Positions 34,647 through 43,478 of a stretch of DNA of 64,000 nucleotides are shown here, piece after piece; position 1 is the stretch's first letter, and each line of letters starts with the position of its first letter. The translations under genes and the position numbers were made by a program. The notes below the pieces were generated by a model that searched no databases, was not told the DNA's origin, and saw only the letters and a program-made list of their open reading frames with translations. Source of the stretch: JANQJA01 sp965267485 (lineage in GTDB: Bacteria; Pseudomonadota; Gammaproteobacteria; Pseudomonadales; Azotimanducaceae); the NCBI GenBank assembly GCA_965267485.1, contig OZ254080.1, forward strand, positions 4,668,027-4,732,026. The letters run 5' to 3'.

Positions 34647-35370
34647 CGTCATCCTGACCCGCGCTGTCGACGACAACGCGTCGCTGGCATCGAAGCTCGA
34701 CGCAGCCGGGCTCGCCACATTGAGTCTGCCGCTGATCGAGATCGTGCCGGAAGCCGGGCCGCACCTTCGTTCAATCGTCAGCGATCTCGATCGCTTTGAA
34801 CACATCATCTTCGTGAGCCGGAATGCGGTACGCCATGGCCTGCCGCTGCTCGAAGATTTCTGGCCCCAATGGCCGGCTCACCTGAACTGGATCGCCGTTG
34901 GTGATGCGACCGCCCGGGAGCTGGCGCGCTTCGATATTGATGCGCTCACACCGGCGCAGCCGGACAGTGAGGGCCTGCTGTCGCTGGCCGCCCTGCAGGC
35001 CATCGACGATCAGCGTGTGCTGATTGTGAGGGGTGGAGATGGCCGCACCCTGCTGGGCGACGAACTCACGGCCCGCGGCGCGCGCGTCACCTACCTCGAA
35101 GCCTATCGGCGCCGGGCCGTGACGCTCGAGTTGCCGGAGCGGGAACTGCTGGCTGAGGGCGATGCGACCGTCGTGATCTACAGCGAAGCCGCGCTCGATT
35201 CTCTCGCAGCCAATCTGGACACGCTGGGTACCGACATCGAGTTTCCGCTGGTGGTGCCGTCGGCGAGACTGGCGGCCGCGGCGGCGGCCAAGGGCGCTGA
35301 TCGCCTGTTTCAGGCCGACAGCGCCTATGAAGACGACGTGGTCCGTGCGGTACTGTCGAGCCGATCGTGA
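34636..35370 (+). CDS. hemD: Uroporphyrinogen-III synthase
   Basis: HemD closes hydroxymethylbilane to uroporphyrinogen III. The protein is divergent, as the family is, but shows the N-terminal VILTRA, the HIIFVSRNAV strand, a VRGGDGRTLL loop and the EAYRRR segment. GTG 34636 is the start, overlapping hemC; ATGs further upstream lie wholly within hemC. Length is 244 residues. Confidence 0.88.
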   Translation: MSIDVILTRAVDDNASLASKLDAAGLATLSLPLIEIVPEAGPHLRSIVSDLDRFEHIIFVSRNAVRHGLPLLEDFWPQWPAHLNWIAVGDATARELARFDIDALTPAQPDSEGLLSLAALQAIDDQRVLIVRGGDGRTLLGDELTARGARVTYLEAYRRRAVTLELPERELLAEGDATVVIYSEAALDSLAANLDTLGTDIEFPLVVPSARLAAAAAAKGADRLFQADSAYEDDVVRAVLSSRS

Positions 35371-35404
35371 TATTTTAAGGGCTTCTCCTACCAAGAGCTC
35401 GGCA

Positions 35405-36634
35405 ATGGCGGACGATCAGGACAAACGCGACCCGGAAGCAATGTCGGTCGAGTTGAACGAGGCATTCGAGCGCCTGGAGAAACGCGCCGAAGCGGCAGAT
35501 TCCGCCGAGCCGGAGGTCACGTCACACCGCGAGGTAAGCGCGGCAGCACCGCAGAAGGGCAACCCGGTCGGTATGCTCGCGCTCCTGTTGGCACTGATCG
35601 GGATTGGCGTGGCTTCCGGTGCGGGCTATACCGCCTGGATGAATCGCGGCGAGATCACCTCCCTCGATAGCGCGCTCGACAGTGCCGCCGCATCCCGGGA
35701 CGACGCACGGGTCGAGGAGACGATCGCGCGGCTGACGCGGCTCGAACGCGAGGTGGAAAGCCGGCTGACGGCGGTCTCGGATCTTGAATCGCGGCTGGAT
35801 GAAGTGACCGCGAGGCTCAGTGAACAAAGTTCGTCCAGCCCTGCCGTCGATCAGCTCGCGATACAAGTGGAAGAAGCCATTGCCGGGCTGCGTGCCGAAA
35901 TGGGGACGTCTTCCCGCGATTGGCTGCTGGCCGAGGTCGAGTACCTGATCCGGCTTGGTGCCCAGCGGGTCGAGATGCAGCGTGATGCCCGTGGTGCGCT
36001 CACCATGTTCATGACGGCCGATGAAATCCTGCAGAACGCAGAAGGCGTCGCCGCGTTCAGCCTCCGGGAGGCGCTCGCTAACGATATTGCAGAGCTGCGA
36101 TCGGTTGCCACCGTCGATGTCGACGGCCTCTTCGTTCAGCTCGGTGCACTGAAAACCCAGGTCGACCGCCTGCGTCAGCGGACACCGGATTACGAAGCAC
36201 CGCCCGTTTCCGGCATCACTGTGACCGATGCCGGCATCATGGACCGCTTCACGGCCTTCATGGGCCAGGTGGGTTCCCGACTCGCTGCGCTCGTCGACTA
36301 TCGGCGCGATGAGGAAGTCATCAAACCGGTCCTGCCGCCCCGCGAGGAATACTACCTGCGGCAGAATCTCGTCTTCCAGATTCAGCTTGCGCAGCTTGCG
36401 CTGCTGCGCGGAGATCAGGCGATCTATGACGCCAGCCTCATTGAGGCGAGGCAATGGGTAGCGCGACACTTTGATCCCGAGGATGCCGTCACCCGCGGAA
36501 TGATCACGACGCTCGGAGAACTGTCCGGCGCCGACATCGACCGGGATATGCCGGACGTCAGCGAATCGCTCCGCGCGGTCCGCGCGACCCTCGAGCGCTT
36601 TCACACCGAGACCGAAAGAAACCGGGTGCGCTAG
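35405..36634 (+). CDS. hemX: HemX-like membrane protein (DUF513)
   Basis: The 409-residue protein has an acidic cytoplasmic start, one membrane helix (about residues 58-78) and a long coiled-coil periplasmic region (about 88-165), followed by the family block WLLAEVEYLIRLG. HemX proteins are annotated as uroporphyrinogen-III C-methyltransferase-like but lack a methyltransferase domain, and a role in tetrapyrrole metabolism is only inferred from linkage to hemCD. ATG 35405 is chosen as it begins just after hemD. Confidence 0.85.
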   Translation: MADDQDKRDPEAMSVELNEAFERLEKRAEAADSAEPEVTSHREVSAAAPQKGNPVGMLALLLALIGIGVASGAGYTAWMNRGEITSLDSALDSAAASRDDARVEETIARLTRLEREVESRLTAVSDLESRLDEVTARLSEQSSSSPAVDQLAIQVEEAIAGLRAEMGTSSRDWLLAEVEYLIRLGAQRVEMQRDARGALTMFMTADEILQNAEGVAAFSLREALANDIAELRSVATVDVDGLFVQLGALKTQVDRLRQRTPDYEAPPVSGITVTDAGIMDRFTAFMGQVGSRLAALVDYRRDEEVIKPVLPPREEYYLRQNLVFQIQLAQLALLRGDQAIYDASLIEARQWVARHFDPEDAVTRGMITTLGELSGADIDRDMPDVSESLRAVRATLERFHTETERNRVR

Positions 36635-36637
36635 GCG

Positions 36638-37792
36638 ATGAATCGCTCGCTCGTCAAACTCCTGATCACGATCGTCGTCGCTGGCGTCCTCGGCACGCTG
36701 ATTGCGCGCGACCCGGGCTACGTCATGGTGTCGTGGGAAGGACACACGCTGCAGACCGGGCTCTGGGTGTTTCTGGGTCTTCTCGCCGCACTCGGCGCCG
36801 CCGCATTCTACGGCTACCGCCTGCTTCGGTTTGCGCTTGCCGCCGGCGGGCTGGTGCGCGCCTGGCGTAGCGACCGCCAGCGCGAGCGGGCGAGGCGCAT
36901 GACGGCTCAGGGGCTCGCGTTCTTCAATGCCGGCGAGACTGATCGCGCCGAAAAGTTCCTGAAGGGGCAGGCCGAAATCGTCGACAACCCTGCCGTCAAC
37001 TACTTCTACGCCGCGAAGGCGGCTGACGCCCGGGGCGATATCGAGGAGCGTGAGCGTTGCCTGCGCCTCGCGGTCGAGGCAGACCCCGCCTGGCAGGCCG
37101 CAGCCCGGATCGCGGGCGCCGGAATGGATCTGGCGCTCGGGCGCCATGCGCGCGTGATCGAAACCCTGAAAGATGCCTCGGACAACGAGGAGGTGCTGCG
37201 ACTGAAGAGCCAGGCGCTCCTCGCGCTGCGTGACTGGCAGGCCCTCGCTGACCTCATGCCTGCGATTCGCAAGCGCTTCAGCGATGCGGACGAAGTGCTG
37301 GCACTGCAGAAGCAGGTCGCGCTCGAACGCATTCGCGGCAGCCAGAACGATCAGGCGCTCGCCGTCATCTTCAAGAATCAGCCCGAGGCCGTGCGTCACG
37401 ACGAAGATGTGATCACGGCCTACGTCAAACGTCTCGGTGACGAGGCGGCCGCCGAGGCCGCTATTCGGGAGGCACTGAACCGGGAATGGTTGCCCCACCT
37501 GCTCTCGCTCTACGGGGGGCTCGGCAGCGAAACACTCGACAAACGGCTTCGTCATGCCCAGGGCTGGCTGAAACGCCACAGCGATGATGCCGAACTGCAG
37601 CTTTGCCTCGGACGGCTCTTCGAGGCGGCAGGGCGCCCGGAAGACGCAAAGCGTGTCTATCGCAACAGCCTCGATCTCGACGGCTCAAGGCAAGCAAGCC
37701 GGCATCTCGGTCGGCTGCTCGCCTTCGATGGCAACTACAAGGAAAGCAGCGAACACCTGGCGCGCGCGCTGCGGGAAGACGACGACGCCTGA
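36638..37792 (+). CDS. hemY: HemY-like tetratricopeptide membrane protein
   Basis: The 384-residue protein has two N-terminal membrane helices (about 7-22 and 42-65) and a helical tetratricopeptide-like region with GLAFFNAGETDRAEKFL and the C-terminal DAELQLCLGRLFEAAG repeat. It matches the gammaproteobacterial HemY of the hemCDXY operon, which is unrelated to protoporphyrinogen oxidase HemY of Bacillus. Its function is not firmly known. It starts 3 bases after hemX. Confidence 0.87.
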   Translation: MNRSLVKLLITIVVAGVLGTLIARDPGYVMVSWEGHTLQTGLWVFLGLLAALGAAAFYGYRLLRFALAAGGLVRAWRSDRQRERARRMTAQGLAFFNAGETDRAEKFLKGQAEIVDNPAVNYFYAAKAADARGDIEERERCLRLAVEADPAWQAAARIAGAGMDLALGRHARVIETLKDASDNEEVLRLKSQALLALRDWQALADLMPAIRKRFSDADEVLALQKQVALERIRGSQNDQALAVIFKNQPEAVRHDEDVITAYVKRLGDEAAAEAAIREALNREWLPHLLSLYGGLGSETLDKRLRHAQGWLKRHSDDAELQLCLGRLFEAAGRPEDAKRVYRNSLDLDGSRQASRHLGRLLAFDGNYKESSEHLARALREDDDA

Positions 37793-37796
37793 GGCG

Positions 37797-38501
37797 CTAC
37801 TTCCGGGGTGCGTACGAGAACACGTCGGACATCATGTTCGCTTCCGGCATGCCGCGTGCGACGAAGGCGTCCAGTGTGGCGTAGACCATGGCGGGTCCGC
37901 CACTGACGACAACACTGATGTTCGTCGGATCCTCGATATCCGCCAGCGCAACTTCACCCACGAGGCCCGTCCGGCCCGTCCAGCCTTCGCTGGCTTCGCT
38001 GACCACCGGCACGAAATGAAAGTTGTGCGCCTGTTCATGCCACTGCTCGCACTGAGCGGTGAGGTACAGGTCTGCCGGCGACAGTACGCCCCAGTAAAGG
38101 TACACGGGCTGGGCGAGTCCCTGCGGCAGCAGGTGCTCGATAATGCTCTTCATCTGCGTGACGCCGGTACTCGCCGCAATCAGGTACAGCGGTCTGTCCG
38201 GGGCAGTTTCGATAAAACAGTCGCCTTTCGGAATCTCGATCGTCAGATGATCGGCAGTATCGAGCAGCGCCTCGATCTGGTCGGAATCGTCAGAGTCCGG
38301 TGTCGGCCTGACGTGCAGTTCGATCTGCGTCCGCAGTGCCGGGGCGCTCGCGATGGAGAACGGGCACTTCTTCGTCGGAAGATGAATCTCCAGATACTGC
38401 CCGGCCTTGAAATCGACCGGCTCGGGCAGATCGAGCATGACACGGCGAACGCTGGCGCCCAGATCCTCGATCGAGGCGATCGGGCAGGTAAGTTCCTGCA
38501 C
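37797..38501 (-). CDS. NAD(P)H-flavin reductase (Fre-like)
   Basis: The 234-residue protein has a flavin-binding beta-barrel with the CPFSIASAP motif (RxYS-type position) and a nucleotide-binding half with AASTGVTQMKSI and a C-terminal SGGPAMVYA block. No iron-sulfur domain is present, so it is a simple flavin reductase like Fre, giving reduced flavin to partner enzymes. In many gammaproteobacteria the order is rho-ubiD-fre; here it lies 7 bases after rho and ubiD is missing. It is convergent with hemY by 4 bases. Confidence 0.82.
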   Translation of the reverse strand: MQELTCPIASIEDLGASVRRVMLDLPEPVDFKAGQYLEIHLPTKKCPFSIASAPALRTQIELHVRPTPDSDDSDQIEALLDTADHLTIEIPKGDCFIETAPDRPLYLIAASTGVTQMKSIIEHLLPQGLAQPVYLYWGVLSPADLYLTAQCEQWHEQAHNFHFVPVVSEASEGWTGRTGLVGEVALADIEDPTNISVVVSGGPAMVYATLDAFVARGMPEANMMSDVFSYAPRK

Positions 38502-38508
38502 GTGTCGG

Positions 38509-39768
38509 CTAGTTGCGCTTCATTGAAGCGAAGAACTCTTCGTTGGTCTTCGACTTCTTCATTCGCTCCAGCAGGAATTCGATCGCGGCCAGATCGTCCA
38601 TCTCGTGGAGAATCTTGCGCAGGATCCAGACCTTCTGCAGGTCTTCTTCAGACATCAGCAGGTCTTCGCGACGGGTACCGGAACGTCGGATGTTGATGGC
38701 CGGGTAGACGCGCTTCTCGGCGATCTTGCGCTCGAGATGCAGTTCCATGTTACCCGTGCCCTTGAATTCTTCGTAGATGACTTCGTCCATCTTCGAGCCG
38801 GTGTCGATGAGACACGTTGCGATGATGGTCAGGCTGCCACCTTCTTCGATGTTACGTGCGGCGCCGAAGAAGCGCTTCGGTCGCTCGAGTGCGTGGGCGT
38901 CGACACCGCCGGTGAGGACCTTGCCGGAGGCAGGAATCACCGTGTTGTAGGCGCGCGCGAGACGCGTGATCGAGTCGAGCAGGATGACGACATCGGTCTT
39001 GTGTTCGACAAGGCGCTTGGCCTTCTCGATGACCATCTCTGCCACCTGGACGTGCCGTGAAGGCGGCTCGTCAAAGGTACTCGCGACGACTTCGCCGCGA
39101 ACCGAGCGCTGCATCTCGGTGACCTCCTCGGGCCGCTCGTCGATGAGCAGCACGATGAGGTGGCATTCGGGATTGTTGCGCATGATTGACTGCGCGACGT
39201 TCTGCAGGATCAGGGTCTTGCCCGCTTTCGGGGGCGACACGATGAGGCCGCGCTGGCCCTTGCCGATCGGTGACGTCAGGTCGATGATCCGCGCCGTCAG
39301 GTCCTCGGTACTGCCATTGCCGGCCTCCAGGGAAAGCGGCTCGTCGGGGAACAGCGGCGTGAGGTTCTCGAACAGGATCTTGTTCTTCGATTCGCTCGGA
39401 TCGGTGAAGTTGATCTGGTCGACTTTCAGCAGCGCGAAGTAGCGCTCGTTGTCTTTCGGTGGACGAATCTTGCCGGAAACGCTGTCGCCGGTGCGGAGAT
39501 TGAAGCGTCGAATCTGACTCGGTGAAACGTAGATGTCGTCGGGGCCCGCGAGGTAGGAGGAGTCGGCTGAACGCAGAAAGCCGAATCCATCCTGAAGAAT
39601 CTCCAGCGTACCGTCGCCGTAGATGTCTTCTCCGCCCTTTGCATGCTTTCGCAGGACGCTCGCAATGATCTCCTGTTTGCGGGAACGCCCAAGATTGTCC
39701 ATCCCCATTTCGTGGGCGATTTCCAGCAGTTCAGGTATTGGTTTGGTTTTGAGATCGGTCAGATTCAT
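38509..39768 (-). CDS. rho: Transcription termination factor Rho
   Basis: Rho is the hexameric RNA-dependent ATPase that ends transcription. The 419-residue protein has the N-terminal helix bundle (MNLTDLKTKPI), the cold-shock RNA-binding fold with GDGTLEILQDGFGFLR, Walker A SPPKAGKT near residue 181, and the Q and R loop regions. It is followed by the flavin reductase gene. The leader is about 160 nt long. Confidence 0.97.
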   Translation of the reverse strand: MNLTDLKTKPIPELLEIAHEMGMDNLGRSRKQEIIASVLRKHAKGGEDIYGDGTLEILQDGFGFLRSADSSYLAGPDDIYVSPSQIRRFNLRTGDSVSGKIRPPKDNERYFALLKVDQINFTDPSESKNKILFENLTPLFPDEPLSLEAGNGSTEDLTARIIDLTSPIGKGQRGLIVSPPKAGKTLILQNVAQSIMRNNPECHLIVLLIDERPEEVTEMQRSVRGEVVASTFDEPPSRHVQVAEMVIEKAKRLVEHKTDVVILLDSITRLARAYNTVIPASGKVLTGGVDAHALERPKRFFGAARNIEEGGSLTIIATCLIDTGSKMDEVIYEEFKGTGNMELHLERKIAEKRVYPAINIRRSGTRREDLLMSEEDLQKVWILRKILHEMDDLAAIEFLLERMKKSKTNEEFFASMKRN

Positions 39769-39933
39769 AGATGCTCGGTGCTAGTGCTGATTGGAGTGAC
39801 GCGCGCACGCGCCGGGATTTGTAATTTGAGAAAGTGTTTTTTGGAATTTGGTCTGGAAGAGACGGATTGGCTGGGGTGCCAATCGGGAACGAAACGGGTT
39901 CTTTGCGTTCGGTTCTTAGTTGTCGATGGTCAA

Positions 39934-39962
39934 ATAAAATCCGTTTTTCGCAGGCTTGTCAA
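39934..39962 (-). promoter_or_regulatory. Promoter of rho
   Basis: On the minus strand, a perfect TTGACA (39957-39962) and TTTTAT (39934-39939) are separated by 17 bases. Transcription would start near 39927. The leader 39769-39927 is long, which fits the known attenuation of rho in other bacteria, although no regulatory structure was resolved. Confidence 0.7.
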
Positions 39963-39970
39963 CAATTTTT

Positions 39971-39990
39971 GCTGGGGCGAGTGCCCCAGC
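39971..39990. repeat. Perfect GC-rich hairpin between trxA and rho
   Basis: GCTGGGGC (39971-39978) pairs with GCCCCAGC (39983-39990) around GAGT, 16 bases after the trxA stop and just before the rho -35. On the minus strand it is followed by AAAAATTG, not a T run, so it is not a standard terminator for trxA. It may be a weak terminator or stabilise the trxA mRNA end. Confidence 0.5.
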
Positions 39991-40005
39991 GATGTCACTG
40001 ATCTT

Positions 40006-40332
40006 TCAGATATTGCTGTCGAGGAATGCCGTCAGCTGGGATTTCGAGAGTGCGCCGACCTTGGTTGCCTCGACATTGCCGTCCTTGAACAGCATGAGTG
40101 TCGGAATACCGCGGATGCCGTACTTCGGCGGCGTTTCCTCGTTAGCGTCGATGTCGAGCTTGCAGATCTTGATCTTAGCGTCGTACTCGCCTGCGATCTC
40201 TTCCAGTACCGGTGCAATGACTTTGCACGGACCGCACCACTCTGCCCAGTAGTCGACCAGAACAGGGACTTCAGATTTCAACACCTCGGATTCGAAGGTA
40301 TCGTCGGTCACGTGGGTGATGTTGTCACTCAT
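40006..40332 (-). CDS. trxA: Thioredoxin
   Basis: This is the cytosolic disulfide reductase, reduced by thioredoxin reductase. The active site is WCGPC (C33, C36) and the cis-proline loop IRGIPTLMLF is present; 108 residues is standard. trxA directly upstream of rho is conserved in gammaproteobacteria. AAAGGAG lies just before the ATG. Confidence 0.97.
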   Translation of the reverse strand: MSDNITHVTDDTFESEVLKSEVPVLVDYWAEWCGPCKVIAPVLEEIAGEYDAKIKICKLDIDANEETPPKYGIRGIPTLMLFKDGNVEATKVGALSKSQLTAFLDSNI

Positions 40333-40405
40333 ACGGGAAAAACTCCTTTAAAGGATGCTGGATGCTTGGGAGCAAGGGTCGGGATACGAACGATTTGCGA
40401 GCAGT

Positions 40406-40434
40406 ATCCTAAGCCTCGCGCGCCGATTAGACAA
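40406..40434 (-). promoter_or_regulatory. Promoter of trxA
   Basis: On the minus strand TTGTCT (40429-40434) and TAGGAT (40406-40411) are separated by 17 bases, about 74 bases before the trxA ATG. Confidence 0.5.
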
Positions 40435-40462
40435 GGCACCGGTAGAAGGCACCGGGCGCGCG

Positions 40463-41455
<993 letters not shown>

Positions 41456-41519
41456 CGGGTCTCTCCGGTGCTTTCGGGGCGCGCATTATAACGCCGGCGG
41501 CGACGGCGTGCCGGGTGCG

Positions 41520-41571
41520 TTGACTCGCCGGGGGCAATCAGCGTTTAATCATGACTGACAATTTGTCAGTC
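41520..41571 (+). promoter_or_regulatory. Promoter and palindromic operator of the TetR-monooxygenase cluster
   Basis: TTGACT (41520-41525) and TTTAAT (41544-41549) are 18 bases apart. A perfect 19-base palindrome, GACTGACAA-T-TTGTCAGTC (41553-41571), covers the expected start site near 41556. Such a site is the natural operator for the TetR protein encoded directly downstream. It also overlaps the first codons of the longest reading frame. Confidence 0.65.
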
Positions 41572-42177
41572 GACGCCAACGTGACGCTCTCATCGGCACA
41601 AGCTACCAGTGCAGGCTCTCTCGAGAGGCTGCGCGCCGCGGCCAGAACGCTCTTTGTCAGGGACGGGTTCCACAAGACCCGGCCCCAGGACATCGTGCGC
41701 GAGGCGGGCGTTGCCAACGGCACCTTCTACCTTCACTTCCGCGACAAGCAGGCGGCCTTCCTGGATTTTGCCCAGCAGGCGCAGAGCGAACTGCTGGAAA
41801 GCTATCGCTCGCGCCTTGAGGGCGTCGTTGGGCTAAGGGAACGATGGACAGTCATCATCAACACCTTGCTCGACTTCTCGGAGGAACATCCCGGCGTGCT
41901 GTTCGCTGCCTATCTGGATCCCGTGTTCCTTGCGCCCGAGCATGAGGATGCCTGGCAGCTCTATGACCGCATGGGGTACTTCATCGCCATGGCGGCGGGC
42001 GACGCCGACGTCTATGACGAGTTGGCCGGTCGTTACAACGTGGAACTCCTGAGTCATGCGGTCAGCGGCATGCTCAGGCACGCGATGATCTGTGCATGGC
42101 GCAAACAGATCCCGCGGGAGGAACTGGTCGCCGAACTCGTCGGCTTCATCGACCACGCGCTGGCATTCGAGCACTGA
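41551..42177 (+). CDS. TetR-family transcriptional regulator
   Basis: This 208-residue protein has the TetR helix-turn-helix (about residues 26-72: LRAAARTLFVRDGF, TRPQDIVREAGVANGTFYLHF) and a helical ligand domain with a tryptophan-rich pocket. It precedes two flavin monooxygenase genes and probably controls them. The ATG at 41551 lies inside the likely promoter/operator; if transcription starts near 41556, GTG 41581 (198 residues) would be the true start. Neither has a ribosome site. The ligand is unknown. Confidence 0.85.
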   Translation: MTDNLSVDANVTLSSAQATSAGSLERLRAAARTLFVRDGFHKTRPQDIVREAGVANGTFYLHFRDKQAAFLDFAQQAQSELLESYRSRLEGVVGLRERWTVIINTLLDFSEEHPGVLFAAYLDPVFLAPEHEDAWQLYDRMGYFIAMAAGDADVYDELAGRYNVELLSHAVSGMLRHAMICAWRKQIPREELVAELVGFIDHALAFEH

Positions 42178-42190
42178 AGAGGGAAACACC

Positions 42191-43465
42191 ATGAAATTCG
42201 GCATTTTCTACGAGCACCAGCTTCCAAAACCGTGGGATGACGGTGTCGAGCAGAAGCTCTTCCAGGACGCCCTGGACCAGGTCGAACTTGCTGACCGCCT
42301 CGGCATCGACTACGCCTGGGAGGTCGAGCACCACTTTCTCGAGGAGTACTCGCACTCATCCTCTCCCGAGATCTTTCTGGCAGCGGCATCCCAGCGGACG
42401 AAGAATATTCGCCTCGGGCACGGCATTCGCCAGGTCATCACGAACTACAACCATCCGGCACGCACCGCCGAGTGCATCGCGACGCTGGATCTCGTGTCCA
42501 ATGGCCGCGTCGAATTCGGTACCGGGGAGTCTTCAGCGATCCTTGAACTCGGCGGCTTTGATATTCCGGTCGAGACCAAGCGCGAGCAGTATCTCGAGGC
42601 CGTCGAGCAGATCTGCAACATGCTTGCGATGGACCCGTACCCGGGCTTCGAGGGCAAGTACTTCTCGATGCCCTGCCGCAACATCGTGCCCAAGCCGGTG
42701 CAGCGCCCGCATCCACCGCTGTGGGTTGCCTGTTCGAATCGCGAGACGATCAAGATGGCAGCGCGGCTCGGCATGGGCGCTTTGACCTTCGCGTTCGTCG
42801 ACCCGGCGGATGCCAAACACTGGGTCGATGAGTACTACAGCATCATCAAGAGCGACGAGTGCGTGCCGATCGGCCACACCGTGAACGCCAACATCTGCAT
42901 GGTGACGAGCTTCTCTCTTCATCAGGATCGCCAGACCGCCATCGAGCGCGGCCTCGAGGGTTTCGAGTTCTTCAGCTATGCACTTGGCTCGCTGTACGGC
43001 TTTGGCGAGCACAAGCCTGGGCGGATGAACCTGTTCGAGGAGTTCCGCGATGTCCGGCGCAAGAAGCTCGAGGAAAACCCGCTCGACATGCAGGCGCAGC
43101 TAACGGATGCACGAGGGGGCATCGGTACGCCCGACGACATGCGCGAACACCTGCGCAAGTTCGAGGCCGTCGGTGTCGACCAGGTCACCTTCATCCAGCA
43201 GGCGGGCATGAACCGGCACGAGCACATCTGCGAGAGCCTCGAACTGTTCGCCAACGATGTCATGCCGGAGTTCAAGGCACGTGAGGCAGAGCGTGAGCGC
43301 AAGAAGCAGGAAGCGCTCGCGCCGTACATCGAGGCGGCCATGGCGCGAAAGCAGTTCATGCCCCAGCTGCCCGACAACGAAATCCCGACTTTCCCCGCAC
43401 TCGGCCGATCGGTCGTCGAGGGCAAAAACGATCCGAACAAGGCTGCGGCCAACCAGACCAACTGA
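42191..43465 (+). CDS. Luciferase-like (LLM) flavin-dependent monooxygenase
   Basis: The 424-residue protein has the bacterial luciferase-like barrel: start MKFGIFYEHQLP, a WEVEHHF segment with the conserved EHH, IRLGHGI, and RVEFGTGES. LLM enzymes use reduced FMN from a separate reductase (a Fre-like one is encoded at 37797-38501) and O2 to oxidise alkanes, terpenes, sulfonates or cyclic ketones. The C-terminal extension (about 350-424) is charged and longer than in most relatives. GAGGG lies before the ATG. The Baeyer-Villiger gene follows after 13 bases. Confidence 0.85.
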   Translation: MKFGIFYEHQLPKPWDDGVEQKLFQDALDQVELADRLGIDYAWEVEHHFLEEYSHSSSPEIFLAAASQRTKNIRLGHGIRQVITNYNHPARTAECIATLDLVSNGRVEFGTGESSAILELGGFDIPVETKREQYLEAVEQICNMLAMDPYPGFEGKYFSMPCRNIVPKPVQRPHPPLWVACSNRETIKMAARLGMGALTFAFVDPADAKHWVDEYYSIIKSDECVPIGHTVNANICMVTSFSLHQDRQTAIERGLEGFEFFSYALGSLYGFGEHKPGRMNLFEEFRDVRRKKLEENPLDMQAQLTDARGGIGTPDDMREHLRKFEAVGVDQVTFIQQAGMNRHEHICESLELFANDVMPEFKAREAERERKKQEALAPYIEAAMARKQFMPQLPDNEIPTFPALGRSVVEGKNDPNKAAANQTN

Positions 43466-43478
43466 GGAAACGAAAGCG

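Noticed and set aside
35522..37579. 685-codon open frame on the minus strand across hemX and hemY
   Set aside because: Its protein is rich in Arg/His/Glu without any motif, and the plus strand holds two well-supported genes; long antisense frames are expected in GC-rich genes.
39971..39990. Standard Rho-independent terminator for trxA
   Set aside because: The stem is followed by A residues, not T residues, in the direction of trxA transcription.
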